Below, piece after piece: positions 1 to 6,712 of a stretch of DNA of 16,908 nucleotides. The stretch covers positions 1 to 16,908 of the forward strand of contig JABXJU010000083.1 of the NCBI GenBank assembly GCA_013375405.1, given 5' to 3'. The notes under the pieces were generated by a model. The model worked only from the letters and a program-made list of their open reading frames with translations, was not told the DNA's origin and did no database searches. The translations under genes were made by a program, and so were the position numbers. Source of the stretch: Candidatus Helarchaeota archaeon. Lineage in GTDB: Archaea; Asgardarchaeota; Lokiarchaeia; Helarchaeales; HEL-GB-A. Each line of letters begins with the position of its first letter. The first letter of the stretch is position 1.

Positions 1-28
1 AGGGGCATGGGGTGCATGCCGTGTTAAG

Positions 29-1162
29 ATGGACGAAACACTTTCGGATGATATTTTACGTGTTGAGGATGAAATTTTTGAAGCGACAGGGATTGGCGCT
101 TCTCAAGTCATTGTTAAACGTAATACTACCCCAATCATTCCCTTGCAAAGTCTCACCCTGGGAATAAGTCCATTAGTTGGTGAAAATTTATGGGATGTCA
201 TTACCCTTGTTCGAAATAACGAAGAAGCTCTGAAGGAATGGTTATGCCAATATCTTATTTTTAAAGGATTGAAGCTACGCTGGAAAAAAGCAAATGCGGC
301 CATTAAAATTGTCAGTTCTATTCCTGATTTGAAGGGTGAAATTCTCGCAGAACCGAAACTTACCTCAAGTTTAAATCTGCGACCTGAAGGGCTCGTCACT
401 TTTAATGCTATACTTATGATTGATATTTCATCTAGTATGCTTGCACGAGATATAGAAGTAAAAAATATAGCTCCAGCTATTGAGGGGATTCGTTCTGCAA
501 TGGATAATGAACGGATTAGTAAATTTTTGCGATATTTTAAAGAAGGAATTAGTGTTTCACGGCGATTAGGGGCCACATTTGCTTCACTATTGTTTCTTGC
601 AGAAAAAGTTGGACGTGGTTTTGGCGAAAAGGTTTCAATTATCCGGTTTGCCGATATTGCTGAAATCCTCGATTTTGATGGGCCCTTTTTTGATTCGGCT
701 TCTGGGAAACACGGCATTTTAGAAAGGGCTGCAAATCTAATCGTTGAAAAAATAGGCGAGGAACAAGGAACTTCCACGAATATGGGGGATGCTATTGTTG
801 GCGCACATTTTGTTTACAAACAATTCGAAGAGATTGAAGGCGTAGGTACAACAAAACCATGCATGCTTGTTCTTCTCACAGACGGGTATCCAACTGACGG
901 TGATAAATTCAAAATCGCAGTAGAAAACTATTTTGTAAATAACCAAAACGTCGTCTTTTATGTTGTCGGTCTCGGCAATCCAGATCGAAAACTTATGAAA
1001 GACATTGCCCAGCGATGTGGTGGCGAATATTTCGAACCAGAGGATATGGGCTCATTGCTTATCTGGTATAGCAAACGAGCTCGTGACCTTGTTGTTAAAT
1101 TAAAAGGTGGAAGAGCTCGTACCCATGAGCTTGCTACCAAATTAAAGGGCCGACTTATTTAA
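29..1162 (+). CDS. VWA (von Willebrand factor A) domain protein with intact MIDAS
   Basis: The C-terminal half is a von Willebrand type A domain. The metal-ion-dependent adhesion site is complete: DISSS (D132, S134, S136), a Thr/Ser-rich loop GTSTNMGD (about 247-254) and LLTDGYPTDGD (D285). Residues 1-125 are not recognised; they have no membrane segment or signal peptide, so the protein is probably cytosolic. Archaeal VWA proteins of this kind usually mediate Mg2+-dependent protein-protein contacts, often with an AAA+ partner, but none is visible here. The frame is open from ATG 29 back to the window edge with no other start codon, so the true start may lie upstream; the ATG has only a weak, distant purine-rich stretch before it. 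The next gene lies about 100 nt downstream on the same strand, past a T9 run. The domain call is firm; the cellular role is unknown. Confidence 0.85.
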   Translation: MDETLSDDILRVEDEIFEATGIGASQVIVKRNTTPIIPLQSLTLGISPLVGENLWDVITLVRNNEEALKEWLCQYLIFKGLKLRWKKANAAIKIVSSIPDLKGEILAEPKLTSSLNLRPEGLVTFNAILMIDISSSMLARDIEVKNIAPAIEGIRSAMDNERISKFLRYFKEGISVSRRLGATFASLLFLAEKVGRGFGEKVSIIRFADIAEILDFDGPFFDSASGKHGILERAANLIVEKIGEEQGTSTNMGDAIVGAHFVYKQFEEIEGVGTTKPCMLVLLTDGYPTDGDKFKIAVENYFVNNQNVVFYVVGLGNPDRKLMKDIAQRCGGEYFEPEDMGSLLIWYSKRARDLVVKLKGGRARTHELATKLKGRLI

Positions 1163-1186
1163 TTCCCTCGAAATTAAAACTACTCC

Positions 1187-1195
1187 TTTTTTTTT
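1187..1195 (+). terminator. Poly-T terminator after the VWA gene
   Basis: A run of nine T residues lies 25 nt after the stop of the VWA gene, with no strong hairpin in front. Archaeal RNA polymerase terminates at T-runs without needing a stem. It may be leaky, since the following gene is on the same strand only 70 nt further on. Confidence 0.45.
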
Positions 1196-1265
1196 CTATC
1201 TAAACAATTAAATAGATCATTTTTATTTCATATTCAAGAGACTTAATCATTTAGATGAGCATTTT

Positions 1266-2441
1266 ATGGCAGATTCAATTCCTAAAATAACAGTTCAAGT
1301 CCTCGAAATACCAACGACATTAGTTCTCCTTGATAAATCGTACCCTATCCTTCTACAAATTCAGAATAACGGTCCAATTGCTGGAAAATTTAAAATTTCC
1401 TATGAAGGAAAGGGTGCTGTAATTAAATCATCCGATCTCATGAACAAAGAATTCTCTTTACCTCCAACCATATCTGAAACGGACCGGATTGAGTTTATTC
1501 CAACTCAAAAAGGTTTGATTTCATTAAATATTAAAGTATTTTACTTAAAGGAGGTAATAAAGGAAGCAATCCGTTTTGTTGACCCCTCATCTCACCCTAC
1601 TCCTTCAGGAATCCCTTCTACTCCTTCCACACCAATTCAGGACACAGAATCTGTATTTAAAGATACTTTTTCTCCTGAAATTAGTGATACTTTAGATGAA
1701 ATCTTTGGTGAGCCTCAAGCCATTGACATCGAGGAACCTTCCTCTCCTACAATTCAATCAGAACCTCAAAGGATTGTAGAACAAATTATAGAAACTTTTG
1801 AAAAAGAGGTTTTTTCAACCCCAATTTATCTAAATGCACTCGATAAAGAGAGCTCTGGAGTTCTCAAAAGATTTGCAAATAAAGGAGATTCTAATATTCT
1901 TACTTCCGAAACTGGATTACCTTTATGTGTCTGTTATTTTTATTCTGAAATTCAGAACAGCAAGTGGAAAATCCGCCCCGCTCTAATCCGTGCTGCATGT
2001 ATTCGAATGAGAGAAAAATTTGGAAAATTTAGTTATTATATATCGTACCCCCTCTCTAGAGAATTCGATGAAAAAGAAATACCCGTCATTCAAGAAGCTA
2101 TTAAAACCTTTGTTCTCCCTCACTCTTCTGCCTCAACTCCTATGCTCCTCTTAAATTTGGATATTATCCCTGAGCTTGAAAAACCCTCAATAATTATAGG
2201 ATATGAAAAGTCTGGTATTTATGAACATGTAAAAAATCTTCTCGCCAAAGAATTTGGAAACGCAATCGATATCTTTGTTGATGATTGTGTGTTTAGCGGA
2301 GGCTTACTCTATAATTATTTAGTCAATTGGACAGGATCAAGACAAGTACGTATTCTAAATATTATTCTCTCTAATAATTTCATCTCGAATATTCGTATGT
2401 TTCAAAAACTATTAGAATCACTAGTCTCTTTAGGAGTGTAA
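1266..2441 (+). CDS. Hypothetical protein: beta-rich N-domain, Pro/Ser/Thr linker, unknown C-domain
   Basis: I do not recognise this family. Residues 1-105 look like an Ig-like or CARDB-like beta sandwich (alternating hydrophobic strands, QIQNNGPIAGKFKISYEG). Residues about 106-175 form a linker rich in Pro, Ser, Thr, Asp and Glu (for example HPTPSGIPSTPSTPIQD). Residues about 180-391 form an alpha/beta domain with no motif I can name; it contains an RPALIRAACIRMREKFG helix and a hydrophobic strand LLLNLDII. There is no signal peptide or membrane segment. The ATG at 1266 is preceded only by a weak GATGAG. It follows the VWA gene on the same strand, and the stump of a GCS2 gene starts 7 nt after its stop, suggesting these once formed one operon. 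A partner or regulatory role with the VWA protein is only a guess from position. Confidence 0.7.
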   Translation: MADSIPKITVQVLEIPTTLVLLDKSYPILLQIQNNGPIAGKFKISYEGKGAVIKSSDLMNKEFSLPPTISETDRIEFIPTQKGLISLNIKVFYLKEVIKEAIRFVDPSSHPTPSGIPSTPSTPIQDTESVFKDTFSPEISDTLDEIFGEPQAIDIEEPSSPTIQSEPQRIVEQIIETFEKEVFSTPIYLNALDKESSGVLKRFANKGDSNILTSETGLPLCVCYFYSEIQNSKWKIRPALIRAACIRMREKFGKFSYYISYPLSREFDEKEIPVIQEAIKTFVLPHSSASTPMLLLNLDIIPELEKPSIIIGYEKSGIYEHVKNLLAKEFGNAIDIFVDDCVFSGGLLYNYLVNWTGSRQVRILNIILSNNFISNIRMFQKLLESLVSLGV

Positions 2442-2712
2442 TAAAGGAATGAGCTATTGGAAATTCTCAAAAAAGCCTCTTGAACTTCCCTTTTCCATGG
2501 GCATCGAAATGGAACTTTAATCGAGACCCAATCCAAAAACCCCCCAATCATCACGATTAGCCAAATCACAAAATTAAGAGAAGGTTTTCCCATGTAACCT
2601 GTCAAGGTAATAGGATCTCCCAAATGTATCCCAATTGGAATGAAAGACCCGATTAATCCTACGAGTCCACTAATTAAGTATATGAATTTACCTATTGACT
2701 TATTCGAGAAAA
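2402..2712 (-). pseudogene. Frameshifted 3' continuation of the small membrane protein
   Basis: Past the T10 run that ends the 66-residue frame, the next frame continues on the minus strand without a gene start of its own. It encodes two more membrane segments (FIYLISGLVGLIGSFIPIG and FVIWLIVMIGGFLDW). One extra T in the homopolymer would join both parts into a 170-residue, four-helix protein. The last 38 codons (about 2404-2517) run antisense through the GCS2 stump and the end of the 1266 gene and look non-native, so the original C-terminus was probably lost at the junction near 2520. Either this is a decayed gene, or the homopolymer is miscounted or read by slippage. Confidence 0.6.
2449..2520 (+). 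pseudogene. 5' stump of a second GCS2-family ligase gene (23 codons)
   Basis: The ATG at 2449 opens a frame of 23 codons ending in TAA at 2518. Its product matches the first 23 residues of the intact GCS2 protein encoded from 5303 at 18 positions (shared block KKPLELPFSMG, then E-x-EL). Synonymous sites differ widely, so this is an old paralogue and not a fresh duplication. Even the leader is alike: a GGAG lies 12 nt before the ATG in both copies. Homology stops at about 2517-2521, where minus-strand membrane-protein sequence begins. This is the remnant of a gene cut by a rearrangement; a functional 23-residue peptide is unlikely. Confidence 0.8.
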
Positions 2713-2913
2713 TTAAAAAAAAAATTGAATTTGTAAAAGTCCCAAAATAAATATCATAAGTCCATTGATCATAAGAATTAAATTTGCAGATGTTGCGGCA
2801 GCTCCCAAAGTCAGTCCACCAGGGATCATCATAAAGCTGCTAATACCTAGTGCGAGCACTCCACCAAATTGTTGCAGACCATTCGGTTTTCTTTCAAGGT
2901 CTTTATTCGCCAT
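2713..2913 (-). CDS. Small membrane protein, N-terminal part (frame ends at a T10 run)
   Basis: This 66-residue frame has two hydrophobic segments (about 16-38 and 44-64) and a polar, basic N-terminus (MANKDLERKP). A good ribosome-binding site (AGGAGG, 8 nt before the ATG) supports the start. Its first 11 nt overlap the end of the preceding 180-residue membrane protein gene, pointing to translational coupling. The frame ends in Phe-Phe-Phe-stop inside a ten-T homopolymer, and the neighbouring frame continues with two more membrane segments, so the true product is probably a longer, four-helix protein. The function is not recognised. Confidence 0.6.
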   Translation of the reverse strand: MANKDLERKPNGLQQFGGVLALGISSFMMIPGGLTLGAAATSANLILMINGLMIFILGLLQIQFFF

Positions 2914-3445
2914 TCAATAATCCTCCTGAATCCTCAATGGCGTCTCCATACTTTTTTTGATCAAATGTCTCTAGTCCGAATGGGTTAAGTTTCTTTTTTC
3001 TGTGATAAAAGAAGATGGAAACTCCACAGAGAACACCCCCTTCTATCAAATAAAACCATCGAATAGCTACCAGCAGAGGGGAAGTAAAATTAATCCAGTT
3101 CCATTCTGCAATGAATGCAGGCAGAAAAAATAATACGGTGAAAAGGGAAATTGTTGCAAGAATGAACAGTACTATGAATTTAAATTCAGCATAATATCTT
3201 TTGAGATTATCATTGAAGAGTTCTTTAGGGATTGCTCGCTTTTTTTGAATGGATGTTGTTAGAACTAAAACTATCATGAACGTCAAAAAAAATATATACA
3301 TTGACGAAAAGGAATCGCCAGATATAACGGTCTCAGGTAACATCAGTAAATAAAAAATTACGAAACCTATTCCGTTAATTAGAATATTTTGAAACACGGA
3401 TTTCGTAAAATCATCAATTTCCTTCCGTGAGGTTGATCTTGACAT
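2903..3445 (-). CDS. Four-helix integral membrane protein, function unknown
   Basis: The 180-residue product has four hydrophobic segments at about 21-38, 49-66, 90-112 and 124-147. A basic loop (KKRAIPKELF, about 68-77) lies between the second and third, and a basic stretch (HRKKK, 148-152) follows the last. No catalytic or transporter motif is visible. It sits between the beta-propeller gene (39 nt upstream in transcription) and the 66-residue membrane frame, which it overlaps by 11 nt. The three genes are therefore likely one transcription unit concerned with the cell envelope. I do not recognise the family. Confidence 0.65.
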   Translation of the reverse strand: MSRSTSRKEIDDFTKSVFQNILINGIGFVIFYLLMLPETVISGDSFSSMYIFFLTFMIVLVLTTSIQKKRAIPKELFNDNLKRYYAEFKFIVLFILATISLFTVLFFLPAFIAEWNWINFTSPLLVAIRWFYLIEGGVLCGVSIFFYHRKKKLNPFGLETFDQKKYGDAIEDSGGLLNGE

Positions 3446-3484
3446 GGATATTCATCTAAATCTTAACTGATTTTTAATGTTCAT

Positions 3485-4795
3485 TCATTTTTTCCCCTTC
3501 ATGTATTTCCACTCTAGGAGGAGCAAACCGAGAAGCTGCCCCCCAATAAGAAAGAACAACCATTCAAAGCCCGAGACTTGGAGGGGATATAATGTACTTG
3601 ATTTGAAAAGAAAGGCATCAACGGCATAGACGCGAATTTCACCTGCGACATAAAAATTATTAGATTCATCGACTGCGATTCCATTTCCCCAATAAAGAGC
3701 ATCATCATAAATAAGTCGATGGCCTAATGCATTTCCAGACGAATCGAGTTTCAGTACAAACGCAGAATAGATCGTCCTAAAGATATCATAAACCCACGTG
3801 TGTCCCGTAACATAACAATTATTTTCCGTATCTATTGCAATAGCAGTAGCTAATGGGTACTCTAATATATCTAAGGTTTGATGCCAGAGCTGATTTCCCT
3901 CCGAATCATATTTGAGGAGGCCGGGGTCTCCAACTAGATAACAATTGTTTAGTCCATCAATGGCCATGCCGAAGCACCGTTCCCAAGCGTCATAATCGTA
4001 GGTCCTATTCCAAAGTTGCGTTCCTGTTTGGTTGTATTTCACGATGAAAAGGTCGTAGTGATCAGTACCGAAACTTGAGGTGGTCCCTGCGATGTAGCAA
4101 TTGTTCCCACTATCAAGGTCTATTCCCCCAGTGTCATCGAGTTCTGCTCCCCCGTAGGTGCGATTCCACAGCTGGTTTCCATCTGAATCATATTTTAAGA
4201 GTATAGCATCACCCGTTAAATCACCAGACTTATTGATTAATCCTCCCGCATAGCAATTACCAAAAGAATCAACCGTGACATCGACTCCCGCGTCAGTATT
4301 TGGACCTCCCCAGGTTAGGTTCCATAGCTGGGTTCCATTTAAATCATATTTCACGATAAATCCATCTACCAAACTCACACCAAAACTCTCAGTGGCACCA
4401 ATCAAATAGCAGCTATTAGTATTGGAATCAATCACTAATCCATACGCTTCATCATCCTCTGCACCACCCCACGTCCGGTTCCAAATCTCGTTTCCATTCG
4501 CGTCAAATTTAACAATAAACGCGTCGTTGGCAATCGAACCGACTAAATAGCAATTATCATTTTGATCAACTGCTACGTCATTTCCCTCGGTACCCCATAT
4601 TCTGAACCATTCCCGTGCAGGGGATGTTTCGACCTCGAGTTTATCATCTTTACCCTTTCCTTCTAGTTTAGCATTAACATCTTGTAAATTAATCATGGTA
4701 ACTAGGAGGAAAAGAATAAAAATTACAATAACAATGATTGCAAGACTCCCCATTCTCTTAATTTGCACGGTTTCGCCTCGTGACTTTATTTTCAT
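3485..4795 (-). CDS. Membrane-anchored seven-repeat beta-propeller (SBBP-type)
   Basis: After a basic N-terminus comes a membrane or uncleaved signal segment (about 17-37). The body has seven repeats of about 45-55 residues. Each has the pattern WNRTxGG - (D/E)D - (I/V)D..xNxCY(L/V)(A/T)G - D.F(I/L)VKY...GxQLW, typical of SBBP beta-propeller repeats; seven copies suit one closed seven-bladed propeller. A second hydrophobic segment lies at about 410-429, followed by a basic tail (KYMKGKK), so both ends are probably membrane-anchored with the propeller outside the cell. Repeats 5-7 are more degenerate than 2-4. Such proteins usually serve ligand binding, adhesion or scaffolding; no catalytic residues are evident. 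Two membrane-protein genes follow on the same strand. Confidence 0.8.
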   Translation of the reverse strand: MKIKSRGETVQIKRMGSLAIIVIVIFILFLLVTMINLQDVNAKLEGKGKDDKLEVETSPAREWFRIWGTEGNDVAVDQNDNCYLVGSIANDAFIVKFDANGNEIWNRTWGGAEDDEAYGLVIDSNTNSCYLIGATESFGVSLVDGFIVKYDLNGTQLWNLTWGGPNTDAGVDVTVDSFGNCYAGGLINKSGDLTGDAILLKYDSDGNQLWNRTYGGAELDDTGGIDLDSGNNCYIAGTTSSFGTDHYDLFIVKYNQTGTQLWNRTYDYDAWERCFGMAIDGLNNCYLVGDPGLLKYDSEGNQLWHQTLDILEYPLATAIAIDTENNCYVTGHTWVYDIFRTIYSAFVLKLDSSGNALGHRLIYDDALYWGNGIAVDESNNFYVAGEIRVYAVDAFLFKSSTLYPLQVSGFEWLFFLIGGQLLGLLLLEWKYMKGKK

Positions 4796-4878
4796 GGTTT
4801 GTGATTTAGAAATTTATTCAATTAATTATTAATTAATATTCAAATAAATAGTTTTCAAATAAAAAAGCGTAAAATCGC

Positions 4879-4902
4879 AAGCTAATATCGGTGGCTTAGC
4901 TT
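4879..4902. repeat. 7-bp perfect inverted repeat (hairpin or operator)
   Basis: AAGCTAA at 4879-4885 and TTAGCTT at 4896-4902 are perfectly complementary around a 10-nt GC-richer spacer. It lies about 85 nt upstream of the beta-propeller gene on the minus strand, so it could be an operator for that gene or part of an RNA fold. Confidence 0.4.
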
Positions 4903-5002
4903 CGGAAGGAGGCGTTCTTCGCTTAACCTTCGCTTCCTCGAAATTCCTCGAAATATGCCTATTTAAAAGTAACATATAAAATGATAGTGATAAAAACATA
5001 CT

Positions 5003-5154
5003 TTAACTGACTTGCTTACTCAGGATGTCTGTTGATTTATATAATGTGCGGGTCTTTAGATAGGACGGGCACACCCTAGGCTACGGTCTAAATTTATACT
5101 ATCTATCATCTCGTCGCCGCTAAAAAGTAAAAGAGCGGGACAATTCCTTTTTTT
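5003..5154 (+). ncRNA. Possible small RNA or structured leader upstream of the GCS2 gene
   Basis: A TATA-like ATATAAAA (4974-4981) would place a start near 5003-5008. The downstream stretch contains a pairing TAGATAG/CTATCTA enclosing a GC-rich core, and ends with a CCGCT/AGCGG hairpin (5117-5121, 5134-5138) followed ten nt later by T7 (5148-5154). I cannot match it to a known RNA family. It could equally be the 5' leader of the GCS2 operon. Confidence 0.25.
5117..5154 (+). terminator. Hairpin plus T7 run in the GCS2 leader
   Basis: CCGCT (5117-5121) pairs with AGCGG (5134-5138) over a 12-nt A-rich loop, followed by GACAATTCC and T7 (5148-5154). The CCGC segment can alternatively pair with GCGG at 5048-5051, so two exclusive folds are possible. 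Confidence 0.35.
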
Positions 5155-5157
5155 AAG

Positions 5158-5165
5158 TTTTATAT
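5158..5165 (+). promoter_or_regulatory. Putative TATA box for the GCS2-amidohydrolase-RACo operon
   Basis: TTTTATAT fits the archaeal TATA consensus and would set transcription start near 5187, leaving a leader of about 115 nt before the ATG at 5303. Other AT-rich candidates lie nearby, so this is tentative. Confidence 0.3.
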
Positions 5166-5302
5166 CTTTTTAAGCACTTTGCATTAAGACATTTTTAATA
5201 TTATAGAATAATTTAAGACCAAATTTAATAATTGGATCGGATAGATGGATTTAATTAATGATAATTAGATCTTAGTTATTATCAAAGGAGCGACTTTAAC
5301 GG

Positions 5303-6712
5303 ATGAGTCCATGGCAGTTTCCGAAGAAACCACTCGAATTACCATTTTCGATGGGTGTAGAGCTTGAATTACAAATGATCACAAGGGACGGTTTATTCTT
5401 ATCGGGTGATCAATTAGTCCATACCATGCAAAAAATGGTAGAAGATGCGACCGAAGTTCTTATAAGAGATCTAGATGAATCCGCTATCCCAAAATTGATT
5501 CAACAAAAAATTCGAAGTGACCCACGTATTACCCAAAATGAAGAGAAAGGAATAGTTACATCCTTAGATTATAAAATTGGTAGCAAAGGCGTAGATATTG
5601 AAATATTTGGTCGAGATGGGAATGTTGCTTCTATTACATATATCCTTGAAGTGGTAACACCACCCTGCACTTATCTTGATGAACTCATATGGTGGTGTCA
5701 AAGGCTCGTTTCAATCGCAGAGTTAGTACTGCCTAAGAACTTATTTCTCATTTCTACGGGATTAAATCCTGTTCAACGAGAATATTATCGGGGATTGAGT
5801 TTTGGTACGCATTATCATCTAGGCAAATTCAAAGACGAGAAAGAGAAAATTAAAGTTTATAACATGATTCGAAATTTTATACCTCATATTGTTGCTCTTA
5901 CGGTTAATTCCCCCTTCATGAATGGGGTTCCGACGGATGAAGTCCGAATAATCGGCAATCGATATGCTGCCCCAGGTTGTCTTCGTTCAATTCGTCTCAA
6001 AAGTAATGTGTCCATGTTAAGTCGATCAGACCCACGTGTCTATATTCCTTATCTTTATCCAGGTCAAGATCCAAGCTATTTTTTGGGTGTAATTGAAAAA
6101 GCCTCCCTCGAGGATGCTCGGTTTCAAGATGTATTCCCATATACTGAATGGGGGACGATTGAACTGCGAATCTGCGATGCCCAACTTTCCATCGCTCGGA
6201 CAATTGGAATGGCCCTCACCATTCAAGCGCTCGCCCTTCTCGCACGAAGTATGAAAAACATTCCAGATGCAGGATCGCACTTATTAGTAGCTAATCGCGA
6301 CGCTGCAATCACTAGAGGACTATTTGGTACATTTCGGGCTGAACAAGCTCCATTTCGGGAGATGATGAAAGCTAACTCGAAATTCACTGAATATTATCTT
6401 GGTGATTTCAAAAAAAACAAGCTCCACAATTATATGTTTGAAGCTGTTCAAAAAATGTATATATTATTGAAGGATATCCTTCAAAAACGGGGATTTCTCC
6501 AAACTTCCTTTTTGGATTCCTTGCTCCTCTCCGTATTTGGAAATGTTAAAGTTGCACAATTTCCATTTACAGAAGCCGAATATCAACTCTATCTTTACCT
6601 TCAAAAACAGCAAAATATTTACGCGGTTCTGAAAGAACTCATCCTTCTCACCGTAAAATGTTGTGAGGATCCTTCCTATTCTCCCATCACTGGAAAATTA
6701 AATAAGTGGTAA
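5303..6712 (+). CDS. GCS2-family carboxylate-amine ligase (glutamate-cysteine ligase-like)
   Basis: The 469-residue protein shows the landmarks of the GCS2 (PF04107-type) glutamine-synthetase-like fold. These are GVELELQ (E20, E22) near the N-terminus, EVVTPPCTYLDEL (about 116-128), GTHYHLGKF (H170, H172), a conserved ALTVNSPF (about 198-205) and TIELRICDAQLS (about 285-296), where Glu and Arg bind ATP-Mg or the carboxylate. The family makes an amide bond between a carboxylate, usually the gamma-carboxyl of glutamate, and an amine at the cost of ATP. The substrate here is unknown. A GGAG lies 12 nt before the ATG. The stop overlaps or abuts the amidohydrolase start, and RACo follows, so this heads a three-gene operon. 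A 23-codon stump of a paralogue lies at 2449. The family call is firm; calling it true glutathione-type GshA would be unsupported. Confidence 0.85.
   Translation: MSPWQFPKKPLELPFSMGVELELQMITRDGLFLSGDQLVHTMQKMVEDATEVLIRDLDESAIPKLIQQKIRSDPRITQNEEKGIVTSLDYKIGSKGVDIEIFGRDGNVASITYILEVVTPPCTYLDELIWWCQRLVSIAELVLPKNLFLISTGLNPVQREYYRGLSFGTHYHLGKFKDEKEKIKVYNMIRNFIPHIVALTVNSPFMNGVPTDEVRIIGNRYAAPGCLRSIRLKSNVSMLSRSDPRVYIPYLYPGQDPSYFLGVIEKASLEDARFQDVFPYTEWGTIELRICDAQLSIARTIGMALTIQALALLARSMKNIPDAGSHLLVANRDAAITRGLFGTFRAEQAPFREMMKANSKFTEYYLGDFKKNKLHNYMFEAVQKMYILLKDILQKRGFLQTSFLDSLLLSVFGNVKVAQFPFTEAEYQLYLYLQKQQNIYAVLKELILLTVKCCEDPSYSPITGKLNKW

Larger units (their letters stand above)
4796..5302. other. Long intergenic region with inverted repeats, no gene seen
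   Basis: This 507-nt stretch separates divergently transcribed genes at 4795 (-) and 5303 (+). It is AT-rich at both ends with two GC-richer islands, about 4867-4950 and 5046-5140. Visible structure: a 7-bp inverted repeat AAGCTAA/TTAGCTT (4879-4885 and 4896-4902); a tandem 10-mer TTCCTCGAAA repeated twice near 4934-4953; a 7-bp pair TAGATAG/CTATCTA (5057-5063 and 5099-5105); and a CCGCT/AGCGG hairpin before a T7 run. TATA-like boxes occur near 4974, 5036 and 5158. No tRNA, CRISPR or coding frame was found. Confidence 0.6.

Noticed and set aside
103..777. Minus-strand open frame of 224 codons within the VWA gene
   Set aside because: It is antisense to a gene with clear MIDAS motifs and its composition looks like a shadow, with no recognisable domain.
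4934..4953. Tandem TTCCTCGAAA pair
   Set aside because: Two copies only of a 10-mer in a low-complexity intergenic stretch; no sign of a CRISPR or iteron array.
4981..5015. Possible C/D box RNA (ATGATAG-like and CTGA boxes)
   Set aside because: The boxes deviate from consensus, and C'/D' boxes and a terminal stem are missing.
5046..5122. tRNA-like span with GCGG and CCGC ends about 75 nt apart
   Set aside because: Only four acceptor pairs, no T-loop consensus and no anticodon arm.
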